NCBI GenBank assembly: GCA_964058845.1 | Contig: CAXKVR010000008.1 | Location: forward strand, 62,001 to 126,000 | DNA: 64,000 nucleotides | Origin: Carex sylvatica | Lineage: Eukaryota; Streptophyta; Magnoliopsida; Poales; Cyperaceae | Reading direction: 5' to 3' | Shown: positions 23,789 through 35,718 of the stretch, one piece after another | Numbering within the stretch: position 1 is the first letter of the stretch | How the letters are laid out: every line of letters starts with the position of its first letter | Translations under genes and position numbers: made by a program | Notes under the pieces: generated by a model | Seen by the model: the letters and a program-made list of their open reading frames with translations, nothing else | Told to the model about the DNA's origin: nothing | Database searches by the model: none

Positions 23789-25190
23789 CACTAGTTGAGA
23801 AACTAGAATTAGGATCGATCTATCTGGATCGGTTATTATCAAACACCGATACTAATACCTATCTGAATCGGTTAATTTCACAAAATCGATCCTAAAAACT
23901 ATCAAGATCGGTTTTTTATAATAACCGATCCTAATGCATGCACCATTAGGATCGGTTTTTTATAATAACTGATCCCAATAGTATTATAATCGAATTTTTA
24001 TAATAACTGATCCTAATATTATTAGGATCAATTTTTTCAAATTAACCGATCCTAATGGTGTATATATTAGAGTTCAATTCAATTCGATTCTTATAATAGT
24101 ATTAGGATCGATTGTTTATTTAACCGATCCTAATAGTATTAGGATCGATTTTCTAAAATAATCGATCCTGATTGTTTTTAGGATCGGATTTTTCGAAAAA
24201 TTCGATCCTAATAACTCTCTATATAACCTGTCTATGGTTCTTATTTTCATTTCGCACCTCTCATTTTCAATTTAGTGAAAATTAAATCCGCCTCTCAACT
24301 CCTCCGTCTCTCTCTCTCTCAGTCTCCCTCTCGTCCGTGTCTCTTTCTCTATCTCCGGCACCTCTCAACTTAGCGATCTTTTTTTCATTGCATGTACTAT
24401 TCTTTATCAATGGAAAGAGGAGGCAAAGGAGTTGTCAAGCCCCCCTCCAAGCTTGTATGCATTTGATCGGCCTGTACGTGAGAGAAAGACAGTTGAGAGG
24501 CTTGTGGAGGTTATTGAAAAGGAACCTAACCGAGATTTTCAGAGATTTTCAGATTGAGAAGGTTTTTTTCGCTATATTATCCATTGATATTATTTTGCTA
24601 TATTGTTTTTTTTTTGTGATCTGGAGTTGGTTTTTAATTAATTATTATTTTTATTTTTTTTACTTTTGTTGCAGAGCCGTGGAACTCCATTGAAAGATAT
24701 TTTATTTTGATATTGCATCAAAATTTTTGTGCTATTGTACTTATTTTTGTGTTTTATGCATTTTATTTTGTGTTCTTAATTGGTTTTGAGCTCCAATAAA
24801 TTAATAGTAAATAAAAAAAATTATTTTATGCTGATCAGCAAATATATATAGAAGCTGGCCAAATATTTTTTTTTTTTTAGATTCAATATAACATCAGGAT
24901 CAGTTATTTTGAAAAAACCGATTCAAATACCAACTATTAGAATCGACTATTTGAAACAACCAATTCTAATACCATTAGGATTGGTTGTTTGAAATGACCG
25001 ATCATAATAGTTGGTCATTAGAATCGATTATTTGTAACAACCGATCCTAATAGTACTATTAGAATCGGTTATTTGAAATAACCGACCCTAATTTAAATTT
25101 TTAGTATCGGCTGTTTAACCGATCCATATTATTTTAGTATTAGTATCGCCTAGATCAAAATCGGTTATAATATGAATCGGTTAACCGATC
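23789..25190. mobile_element. CACTA-like element end with palindromic subterminal repeats (right terminus not found)
   Basis: The left end starts CACTAGTTGAGAAACTAG at 23789, matching CACTA-superfamily termini. It runs into many copies of TTAGGATCGGTT and its reverse complement AACCGATCCTAA, spaced by short AT stretches, at 23810-24215 and again at 24895-25190. Paired copies such as GATCGGTTTTTTATAATAAC followed by CGATCCTAA would form local hairpins. The middle (24230-24700) is a CT-rich stretch and T-rich sequence without a recognisable protein. No inverted TAGTG end was found near 25190, so the right end is deleted or decayed. There is no transposase, so any movement would have depended on an enzyme encoded elsewhere. 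Confidence 0.6.
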
Positions 25191-28125
25191 CATATTATTT
25201 CCATATATAATATAAATTGTTGGTGCTAATTATAATAATGCCGCCCTTACAAAATAGGAACGTACGTAGTTCCATAAGTACATGCACACCGATAAAACAT
25301 GTGCAAAAGGCAATGACTACTGCATAAGTCATGTTCGTGTACAAGTGTTGGTATGAGGCTCTAACTCTGACAATTTCACAAGTAGTTTGTTAAAAAAGAA
25401 GAAAAAACTTTCAAGCAGAAATAGACTGACAACTAAGAAGTGGATACAAGGCATCAATTCATTTAATTTCTTGAAGAGATGCACATATATAACATACCCC
25501 CACACATAGTCAAAGGCTCTTCAAAATACCTGGTCATGGGTGACAAATTGACAATCATATATCTTACTGCCTGAAATAAAATGAAACTACCAGTATATGT
25601 ACTTTATTATCATTTTCTTGGGAAATATGTACTTTATTATCTTAATTTCTTATAATTTTGCAAAACACATGAACTGATTTTTGAAGATAATTTTAGATTG
25701 ATTTAAACAGATGCTAAAGTTCATACTAATTCAAAGCTATTTGCAAAGTAAATAATTAGTCTATAGGGCAAAATATCATGGTACCGGTACCGGAGAAAAG
25801 GCTCATAACATGAAGAAATACAATTAATGTCGCGTCACAGTAGTCTAGAGATATAGAATGCCTCTCCATGTGATTTTGCTTGGACAAAAATAAGTCAAGA
25901 AAGGTCTAAATTATCCCTGCTTCCAGTTCATTTCATTTTACAGCATAAGATGAGCAGGGCATATATAGGGAGTAAATGAAAATAAACAAGGGACCAAAGA
26001 AGATTTTCTTTTGACCAATTGCAACAAAACATCTACAAAGGTACATTTGAATATAACCATTCACATATATGAATGATGCAAGTGCTCTGCCAGTGAAAGA
26101 AACTAAAAGAAAAGCATACTTGGCCTGAAAATAATGGGTGTTAACACCTAAAAATTATATAATCAACTACAGAAATCGATTTCCTTTTATAAAAATAAAT
26201 AAATAAAGCATTAAGTATATTTTACAATAAAATATTAATAAGAAAAATATCTCCTTGAGTTGCAACCATATCCAAAAAGTAAACCTACATTTTTTTCTGT
26301 CAAAAAATACTTTGGTGACTCCTAAAAAAGAAGCAATTAAACGAAGATATTCTTAGTACCCGGACAAATCACTAAACTCTAGTATTCACTGCATGTAATG
26401 AAAAAGAAGTAATCAAAAGAAGAAACAGAAGCAAATTTATATCTTGAGATGAAGAAGCTAGAGTTTTCATTTTGTGCCTCTATCAACTCCATAAAACAGA
26501 CAGGTAATCTAATTGAATAAATTCACATACTCAATCATTTGTAAAATCAAAATATGATTTATCTCTATTATTATAGAGAAATTATTAGTGGAGATAAATG
26601 AATAAACAAAGAAAAATAATGCAGGCATGACACTTTATACAATTAAATATGTCAGAATAATAAGACATTCAGCATCAGCATACATGTCTTTGTAGTTTAT
26701 AAAGCACGGTAAGCATACAAATATTGCATATTTATTTAGCAATGTACTCGGTTAATATCATAAACAAAAAGTCATACTTTAATGAATTGATAAGTTCTGT
26801 ATTTCTTGTTAGACAAATCTAGCAACCTTGTAATGTACTTGATCAGAACTAATTACCTTAAGAAGCAAAAAAATCATAGTTTATTGAGTTAACTAATTAC
26901 GAGATGTCTCATTGGATGAATCTAAATCATGTATTATTAAATGAATGAAGAGGATTATAGAAAACTTCCAAAAATTTAATAATTATGTTCCAGTCTGGCC
27001 TGGAGCTGGGTACGGCATTAAATACCGATCTTGTTCTGTCTAATTATTCCTGTTTTAGAAAGAAAGCAAATAATGTGTGAAATGTGTGAGATAATTCAGA
27101 TTTTTTTTTTACAAAAATGGAGATTAAACAAGCATAAATGAATAAGCAAAAGTCTTGCAAAATTTGATTGTCTCAAAAACAATCACAGGACAGGACAAAT
27201 TGGAATAATTAAGTGAAAGAGAAATATTTATTGGGACATTATATATTACAATTGGAGTGATGTCTTGAAATGATGTAACACACATCAAGTGACATAGCGC
27301 AAACCGCAAAGCACAAATATTACGATGGAAACCAATTCAATGCCCTAAAGAAAATTAAATTAAGAAGGAAAATGTAAATAATTGAGACAAGCTGCGTACC
27401 GTAATAGGAGGAGAGCAAATACCAGTTTCACTTGCAACGCAGGCAGGAAAAATATAGACAGAAAATGAAGCGAGATCTGAGAGGCGAAGTGAAGTGCTAG
27501 CAAATTTGCAACATGAGAAAAAGAAAGCGAGAGAAAGCAAGAGAAGGAGAAGTTTCTGGAACCCACCCACGTAGGAAGGGAAGGGAAGGGAAGGGAAGGG
27601 AAAAGAGAGTGAGGAGAAGCATCTAGAAGCCATGGATAGACGAATTCGTATTGTCTCTGAGAGGATACGTACTAAGTCTGGATAGACAGAGGGCCAGTAG
27701 AGTTTTTACTTTTTAGTCTGATCGAACGGGGAATGAAGCACAGTTTGTTTCGGGAACGTTACGGTCAGGTCAAGTTACGGGAAGAGAAGAGAAGAGAAGA
27801 GAAGAGAAGAGGCGGAGAACCACAGTCGTCTCGTCTCTCCATTCACTCTCCATATAAACAACTGTATGAACCGGATCTATGTTTTGAATATCTCGATTCA
27901 CTCTCTGAATCACGGACCCTACCTCCTCTTGATGTATTCGCGGGTCCTACAGTTCAGTCAAATGGTCTACTTGCTACATTTCCGTTTAAACTCTCTTACT
28001 CGCTCTCAGAGTTCTCTACCCCTCTCCTCTCACAGGTCCAAAGTCCAAACCCTCATTCCAATCTCACAAAATTTAAGAAAATAAAACGAGAATAAGAAAA
28101 TCTCTGACTCTCGCCGGACTTCGTT
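25191..28125. other. AT-rich spacer and divergent purine-rich promoter region
   Basis: No supported gene is seen in 25191-27350. From 27355 to 27633 a minus-strand frame begins MASRCFSSLSFPF, followed by a hydrophobic FQKLLLLLLSLAFFFSC, and could end at a donor-like GTACGC near 27399. No matching downstream exon was found, so it is not called. Tandem pentamers (GAAGG)n at about 27575-27602 and (GAAGA)n at about 27780-27812 flank the gap between this frame and the DUF789 gene. Confidence 0.45.
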
Positions 28126-28141
28126 AAAACCCTAACCCTAA
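28126..28141 (+). promoter_or_regulatory. Telo-box cluster in the DUF789 gene 5' region
   Basis: AAAACCCTAACCCTAA is two overlapping telomere-like repeats, about 70 bases before the start codon. A further TAACCCTAAC lies at about 28179. Such boxes are established in promoters and leaders of genes expressed in dividing cells. Confidence 0.5.
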
Positions 28142-28206
28142 TTCTAGCTATTCACCAGCACCGTCTTTCTCCCTCCGCTAACCCTAACGTTTCCAAATCT
28201 ATACCA

Positions 28207-30844
28207 ATGGTCATTGGTACTACCTCCTCCGCCGCCGCCTCTCCCTCTCCCTCTCCCTCTCCCTCGTCGCACCGGCTAGTCGGTGTGGACCGTTTCTACA
28301 GCCCTCCAGCCGTGCGGAGGCAAAAAGAGTTGCTGCAAAAGCAGTTCCACAAACTGGAGCTTCAACAAGAGCCGCAGATAGAAACGCCAGAGCAGGTTCA
28401 GCCAGACAGATGCCCTGTAGATGGATCTGGAGAGAATTGTGCGAATCCAGCTCCTGATTCATCTGCTTCCAATCTTGATCGTTTTATTCATTACACAACA
28501 CCTTCAGTTCCAGCCCGGTTCTGGCCCAAGGTTAGTCCTTTCGAATAAATTTAGTGGTTGGTTCATAAACCTCGATTTCAAGTGCAGAGATTTCTTATAT
28601 TTTATCCCTCTTCTTTTAAAAGTTGATGAATTCATCCTGCTTTAAATTTGTACTTTGGTTGGTAATTAGATACTTTTACCCTCAATTGTAACACTTTATT
28701 AATCCATTTAGGATTAATCTTGAAAATCTTTGTGACACATAAACATAAAAGGAGAGTTTTTCCCTGTTCCAGTTGAATATAGAATGTTTTTAGTATTATT
28801 TATGAATATTGGAAGCTTTTGTCTTTAGAGACATATAAGCATACTTAATCATCCAATGTTCCAGGTTTGTTTTGGGATTGATTGCGATTATTGTACCAAT
28901 GAGTATTAATCTTATGGATATCGAAACTAATGCTTCAATTTGAAGCATAGAAAAATTGTGTTATTGGACTAATTACCATGACCTTCTAACTCCATATTAA
29001 TCTTTCGGGTGTAATTGTGTGATCTTATGCCAGACAAACATCAAGGGGTGGAAGAATGGGGAATGTACAGTGGGTTCATGCATGTACTACTGCCTGGAAG
29101 ACTTGTGGGAATCATTCGACGAATGGAGTGCTTATGGTTGCGGGGTACATGTAGTATTAAATGGGAGTGACAATGTAGATCAGTACTACGTGCCCTACCT
29201 ATCTGCCATCCAGCTCTATGCCAACTCCTCTAAACGCACCTCCAGAACAAGGTGTGAATATTTCTCATGCTATAAAAAATTTGTTTCTTTAGATTCTTAT
29301 CTAAAACAGGGCGAAAGTTACCATCTGACTTGTTATGGAACTGGTACGGCAACTGGGGCTAGCATAAATCCATTGGTTGCTTCAAATTACATAATGAGCA
29401 AACCAGAATAATAATGAAATTATTTTTTAGCAATTCACCGTTAGTAGATTGCAGCTTAGAGGTACCACCAATGAAACTGACCAGTTCATTTTTTAGATTC
29501 AAGATTTCAATCCATGATGAATAATCAACACTTCTTAACTACCAATGAATTGAAATTTTTCCATGGCATTCTAATGTATATACCAAAGTACACATATTTA
29601 CTTATAGTGGAATTTGCGTGTGAACCAGCTGACATGTCAGTTTAGTAGTGTCTGCTAAGTAGTTTGGTGAAATATTAAAGTAGAATGATTCAGTCTTGTA
29701 TATCTGGGAACTCAAAATTGTTTTTAATTAAAAGGAGGAATGGAGAGGAGAGTAGCAGCAGCGAAGGCAGTAGTAGTGATGGCAGCATCGGCAGCAATGG
29801 GGAGGCTGAGAGAACAAGGCAAAGAGGCATCTTTTGTACCAATCGACAATTCAATGAAAATGGTGGTTTTACAAGTGAAAATGGCAACTCTTGCACAGCA
29901 CCAGCTAGTGTACCAGTTTTCGAGTATTTTGAGCGAGACCCGCCATATTGCAGAGAACCATTGACTGACAAGGCAAGTCTGTTGTTGTTATCTTCGATTT
30001 CTCAGTTTTAAGTGCGATAGCATTTGCATTATAATTATTTACTGAGTTAAAAATTGGAACTTTTGGGTGCAATTTTACAGATATCTATTCTTGCAAAACA
30101 ATTTCCTGATCTGAAGACATACAGAAGTTGCGATCTGCTCCCTTCTAGTTGGTTTTGTGTTGCATGGTACGTTATATTCTTTTTCCTTTTCTTTTAAAAA
30201 AAAAAATATAATGATTCTCCGGTGTTGGATTCTGACATTTATATTTGTGTCTTGATTTCCCTTAATTTCTCTTTTTTCTACTGTAGGTATCCGATATATC
30301 GAATTCCCACAGGGCCAACATTGAAGGATGTTGATGCATGTTTCCTAACGTACCATTTGCTCGCTACACCTTCAAGTACATCTCTTAACATTTTGAGGTT
30401 TTATAAATAAATCAACTAGTGACTAGGATTAATGTGCAAAAAAGAATTATCAAATTATTATGTGTACTGGTGCAAAAAAGAATTATTATTGAACCTTTAA
30501 AATTATAGTAGTTATCATCTGAATGACTTCTATATTTAACTATACTTTTTTTCCCTGTGTGCATGAAACTTTGCTTCATCGTATTTACATGTGTTTGTTT
30601 TGCTCCTTTATTTTTCTTAACAGATTTGAGCAATACAAATGGTCCTGTGAAGTCATTACCGTTACCTATCTTTGGTTTGGCTTCTTATAAACTGAAATCC
30701 GATATTTGGATGAAGGATGAACCTTGTGGAACTGAGTATTTGGATTCGCTCCTTCAGGCAGCTGAGAACTGGCTAAGGGTGGTGCATGTAGATCATCCTG
30801 ATTTTATATTCTTTTTCAATCACTATAACACCCACTGGAGATGA
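28207..30844 (+). CDS. DUF789 family protein, 391 aa
   Basis: Six exons join in phase: 28207-28530, 29034-29251, 29735-29972, 30081-30166, 30287-30375 and 30624-30844 (TGA). The N terminus is Ser/Pro-rich (an [10 protein letters not shown] run encoded by (CTCTCC)n), with a Gln/Glu-rich segment at about 35-70. Exon 1 ends [17 protein letters not shown]. Exon 2 carries [20 protein letters not shown] and [14 protein letters not shown], hallmarks of the plant DUF789 domain. After a Ser/Gly/Asn-rich spacer come [18 protein letters not shown] and [20 protein letters not shown], the most conserved part. The C terminus is FGLASYKLK and the [20 protein letters not shown] stretch. The biochemical role of the family is unknown. 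The donor of intron 3 is GC (AAG then GCAAGT), supported by phase and by the DUF789 residues on both sides. Confidence 0.9.
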
Positions 30845-31102
30845 GCTAAAAACTGTTGTATATAATAAAGTCGGGGGATTTAGCAGGCGTATTTTGTGGC
30901 TGGCTTCCCTTTGTTTGGTAACTTCTCTTTTGTTGTACCATTTTATGCGATTTTGTCTTGGTGCTTTCCTAATGATTTCTAGGTGGTGTTTTTCTCATTA
31001 GATGTTTAAGTGATTTTTGATAGATGAATGTTATTGGACTAATATGAGCTTGGTGAATAGAAATCTTACATAGAGGTTAAAGACATGAAACCTTTAATTG
31101 GC

Positions 31103-31250
31103 AACGCCTATGTGACTTGTGCGAATACAATTGTAATTAGTTTAAATGGTGCAGTGTTACAAAAGAGGCATTTCTTTTCTGTTGTGCTATTTTTGGAAAT
31201 GTTAGTTTAACGCCCATGTGACTTGTGCAAAATCAATTGTAATTAGTTTA
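31103..31250. repeat. Direct repeat in the 3' flank of the DUF789 gene
   Basis: Copies at 31103-31144 and 31209-31250 both read AACGCC, ATGTGACTTGTGC and CAATTGTAATTAGTTTA with a few differences. A second short repeat (ACCAGACTGACATGAAAATT) occurs at about 31361 and 31437. The sequence is non-coding. Confidence 0.75.
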
Positions 31251-31682
31251 ATAAATGGTAGTGCATCTTTTTTGTTGTGCTATTTTTGGAGCTGTTATGT
31301 TGCAACTATTTGTTGTGGAGACTAAAAATAACAAAGGTGAAATTGTTCCTGCTTGTCATTACCAGACTGACATGAAAATTTCATAATGTGTTGTCAATGC
31401 CAAAGTATTGATATCATTCTGAATGCGTTGTGATTACCAGACTGACATGAAAATTTAAAAGAAATAGAAATAAAAATACATTAATTAAAAGAAATAGGAT
31501 TAAGTCCGAAAATCTCGTTTGGTAGGAAGATGGTACAGGCGTTTTTATTATTATTTTTATTTCAGCCAAGTATAAGTGACGATGGTTTAATTTTAGGTGA
31601 GATCTAGTTATGCGGCGTCGGAATAAAAAAAAAATGTACAATTTACTGCTAGACGGAGGCAAAATGGTAAAAGGAATGGTAC

Positions 31683-32140
31683 ATGAAATTAAAGCTTGAC
31701 CAACATTGCGAGCCATTCCTCTTCAACCCATTGACAGGAGAGTCAATACTGCTTCATTCTATCACCAATTTTGTTGACAGTGCTGTGCGCCCCGGCCATT
31801 CGATTACCATTACCGGTGATATATATAGTCTCGTACGTATACATTCTAGCAACTTTGTGGTAGCAGCACTTGTCGGACTTGTATCGGATCTTGTAGTTGT
31901 TGAACCAGGCAAAAGTACATGGAATAATCTCTTGCGAGAAGAACAATGGTATATGGATTGTGCTGGTACCTTGCAGAAGATTGTGCTGGTACGTAGAATT
32001 CTTATATTAATCCTTGGGAGATTTGATTATATATATTACTTCCCTAAAAACTTCTGATCATGTTAAGGTATTCAGATTCATCGGTGGGCTACAAATGGAC
32101 GCAATCTTCTTGGGCCACAATGATCTTAATTTAATTCTTA
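31683..32140 (+). pseudogene. Fragment of a KIB1-4 (DUF295) beta-propeller / F-box-type gene, copy 1
   Basis: The frame reads HCEPFLFNPLTGESILLHSI, then FVVAALVGLVSDLVVVEPGK and NNLLREEQWY. After a frame change it continues KVFRFIGG and DAIFLGHND. These match, in order, the KIB1-4 beta-propeller landmarks: CRPFLLNPFT-type strand, PGD-W-type strand and ALFLG-type strand. The F-box, the first propeller strands and the C terminus are absent. Nucleotide similarity to the pseudogene at 58967-62340 is plain, for example CATTCGATTAC versus CATTCGATCAA followed by GGTGATATATAT. Frame breaks and missing ends point to a dead fragment. Confidence 0.65.
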
Positions 32141-33071
32141 ATACCTGATAATAGTACTCTTTCAAATAAATCTCTCATAAATTCTCATATTTTCACTAAT
32201 TTACAGCTAGTACATGCAACTAGTGATACATATGTGTACAAGTGTTGATGTATATAATATCTCAAATATTTATAATTAATATATCAAGTCTTTCTAAACA
32301 CTGAACTTATCAACTTTTTATAAATATTGTATAGTTGACGTTAGTTGGATATTAATTTGAATTGAAATATTTCATAATTAATGCTCTTTAGGAAAAGTAT
32401 GACTAGTTAGTGCAAAATATTAACAAATTCAGTTATTTTAATCTTTTCACAATGCTCAAAAAAATATCAAGTACATATACATATACATATGATATAAATT
32501 ATTTATATATAGTTTATCAAGCATTTATATGTAACATATCAAATATTTATATATATATATATATTATTAAGTCTTATACTTAAGGTTGCAAGTCTAAATA
32601 GTTGAGCTTTCAAGTATTTATACCTAGCATATATTAAGAAAAAAATACGTGAAACAAATAGAACCTGAAAGTACTTCAATATGGATCTCGTTGTAAGAGA
32701 AAAGCGAGTACAAGACGTTCGTGGTTTTAGATTCACAAAATTCTCACATACTATCGGAAATATGAGCGAGATTAAACGGAGGAAAAAAAAAATCTCCTAT
32801 GAAAACGTGTAAAATATGGATGAATGATGAGAGCGATAATAATAACTTTTTTATTTGTGTTGTTTGTGTTGTCTGATTTTTATTCGTACAAGTGTTGATA
32901 TATAATATATTAAGTATTTATATTTAACATACTAAGTGTGTTAGTAATAAAAAATGAAAGTTCAACTTATTAAAAAAAGAAAAGTTGTGTAAGTTAAAAA
33001 AAAAAAGGTGGATTGGGAAATTTAAAAAAAAAAAATGGAGATGGAGGGACTATATAATTTCACTAATGTCT

Positions 33072-33114
<43 letters not shown>

Positions 33115-35718
33115 CAAATAAATAAATAGAGACTAAACGAGTTTTAAGCGTGTAGGTGAGCGAATGCACATACATTGGTGGACATTAAAGAACCAAAAAC
33201 ACGCACAACACATGTTTAAGGCAGCTATAATATAATATCTAGCTTAATAGATGGCATTCATAGCTGGCAATGATTGGATAGTTTACCAGCATCTGTAGTT
33301 TTCATTGTTATATATCTATCCTCTTCTCAAGGAGTCCGCATCGTCGTCCGATTGTAAACAGACGAATTATTGGTTTGAGTTCATACCTTCATCCTAATAT
33401 TATCAACGTATAAGAAACACTGTTGCCATGCAAAATTAAAGACATGAAATTTCTATTATGAAAAAAGAACAAAGCAATCAAAGCACAAATAAGGTATTAG
33501 GTCGTATTGGTACCTTACTTTTTTTATTGAACACCTTAATTTCTTTTTTGTGGGAGTGGAAGCACGTAAGCAACCTTAGAAATTAAAGGAGAAGGTTTTC
33601 CATAGAGAAGATAACTCTGGAGTGTTTTTTTTTTTTTTTTTTTTTTCACTTTTGTCCTCTTCTGACAAATGGCATATCTAATGTAGATCTGTGACATATT
33701 CAGATAATTTGTGCATAATTTTGAAATATTATGTTATTTGATATCACAAAATAAAGAGGGCTACCACTGAAGATCAATACCAACAACTATTACAGCGAGC
33801 CACACTCAATAGAATCGACCAATTATTATGGAAATTCAATGATTTTCTGTAATTCTTTTACCATATTTTAGTCCTTCAAGAAGCTTGGTATTGGTATATA
33901 GTACATACCAATGGCACTTGAGAGCTCCAAGATGAACCAAATTTTGTTTTCGAATTAGGTTTCAGACTCGAATTTTGTGTGTATCTGCATGGTTATTTAG
34001 ATTGGCTGTCGAACATGATATCCTCCCTCATTTTCTAAACTCGTGAATGGAACTGAATTAATTCAATCCACTTAGTTTGATTTGCAGATAGTAACTCATC
34101 TCCTCAACTTCTTCTTTTATACAACAACAAGGTAGACACTTTTTGCGAGAAAAAAAATGCATTTATGACGGTACTCTGTCGCCAATAATGCATTTATGAC
34201 GGTACTCGCGAGTTGAATTTGAGTCAACTCAACTCGCTATATTTCTGAGTTGAATGAGTTACCTATAACTCGAGCTAACTCGGCTCGTTTGTAGCTCTAG
34301 AATTATTGGCTATGTGTTAGATTTAAGTATGAATCAGACAGTTCACATTGTTTCGAATAAGATATTAGTTTTATAGATATCGTTTTTGGTCATTCTAGCT
34401 GTTGTATCAACATGTATTACTTTAGTTTGTGGCTATATATAGAACTAGTAATTTGAGATGAAAGACATATGTAAACTTAAAAACTTGAACCTCTACGAGT
34501 GATGAGTGATGAGTGATGAGTGATGAGTGATGTGAGTTGTTAAACCAACAATGTACGTTTGTTTATAGTTGCACAAAGAAGCTTGTCAATTTTTCGATCT
34601 GTTGTACGTACGCCATGATTGCTTTACTGCCACTGCCCCCACGCATTTATTTATGGTTCACCAGATCAATTCTAAAATTTAATTAATTAATTACATCTGC
34701 AATTAGCTGACTTAATTAATTCCTCTATATACCGCGCTGCTGATATAAGATTTTAAAGTAACAAGTGCTTAATTTCATTTCTCTTTTATTTTAGTTCTTT
34801 GCTTGACAAGTGATGGGAAAAAAATATATCATTGCCATTGGTACGTACAAATACCTGTTGTCGACCTTAACCTTTTCCCGATTGCAATTAACAGTCATTT
34901 CAAATTCATTGAACCATGCCTAAATGTTATTGATCCATCAAGGCATCAAATAAATAATGCGGGAACTTTTAGGCGTATATTTGTACATTTTTTAGCACCG
35001 AGTTTTTCCCTGAAATTGGAGAATCCAGATCAAAGTTCAAAAGAAAAAATATATATTTGTTATTAGAAAATATTTGTTATTTTGACATATTTGTAGAGCA
35101 CATCTGACAGTTTTATTTTGACATATTTTTTTTAAATATTTGTTATTAGAAAATTAAAGAATAGAGACGTAATGAAGGCATAAAAAGTAGACATTTAAAT
35201 CCTCCATTTTTATTTTAGTGGTTGGCAGTTATTTTTATTATTTTTTTAATTTTTTTTCGTACCAATTGTTTATTTTTTATTTTGTGTAAAACATATTTTT
35301 ATACGGTGAATAACTGTATTTTTATTGTGTCCGCAACTTCAATCGAGTCGTAAAAAGTTTGTTATGTTTGATGCATGATTTGTATTTCATTTTACCTTTC
35401 TTTTAAACTCGTATACGTATCTTTTACATGAAGTCTGACCGAGCATGCATCTTTTGATGCGCAACATGAACACGGAACGGATAGATTTTTTTTTTTTAAG
35501 ACTGAGTTTGTACGAATTGTTCAGACTCTATGCTACTCGATCTTATGTCGAATGATTAGTTGTGTGCGGTAAAAGATTACAAATTAATAGATCTTTTCAT
35601 TCAATTCATATTGTCAGACTGATGAGTTTGACAAATAAAAAGTTCAGAATTATTAGATTGGATGTAACTTTAGATAGCAGACTTGTTAGCCGTTTGCTAA
35701 CATGACAGGCCGCTTACT
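32141..35718. other. AT-rich spacer with simple repeats
   Basis: No supported gene. Contents include a (TA)n tract at about 33078-33109, a T-tract at about 33625-33646, and a 21-bp direct repeat AATGCATTTATGACGGTACT(C) at 34157-34177 and 34187-34207. A stretch of ACTCGAGCTAACTCGGCTCG-type sequence at about 34210-34300 resembles retrotransposon-derived repeats. A heptamer array at 34497-34533 is listed separately. Confidence 0.5.
34497..34533. repeat. Tandem heptamer (GATGAGT)n
   Basis: GAGT is followed by four perfect GATGAGT units and a partial fifth. This is a short microsatellite in non-coding sequence. Confidence 0.9.

Noticed and set aside
24337..24693. Plus-strand open frame in the middle of the CACTA-like block
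   Set aside because: It is Leu/Phe-rich from T-rich DNA, has no family residues, and lies within transposon sequence.
23789..25190. CRISPR-like spaced repeats
   Set aside because: Repeats are inverted as well as direct, spacers vary in length and are AT-rich, and the genome is a plant. Transposon subterminal repeats explain them.
25493..25575. Minus-strand exon-like stretch (QAVRYMIVNLSPMTR before a GT)
   Set aside because: Good-looking borders but no connecting exon and no recognised family.
34803..35066. Plus-strand 87-codon open frame with HCHWY
   Set aside because: Starts in spacer with no homology I can recognise and no exon structure, and it is AT-driven.
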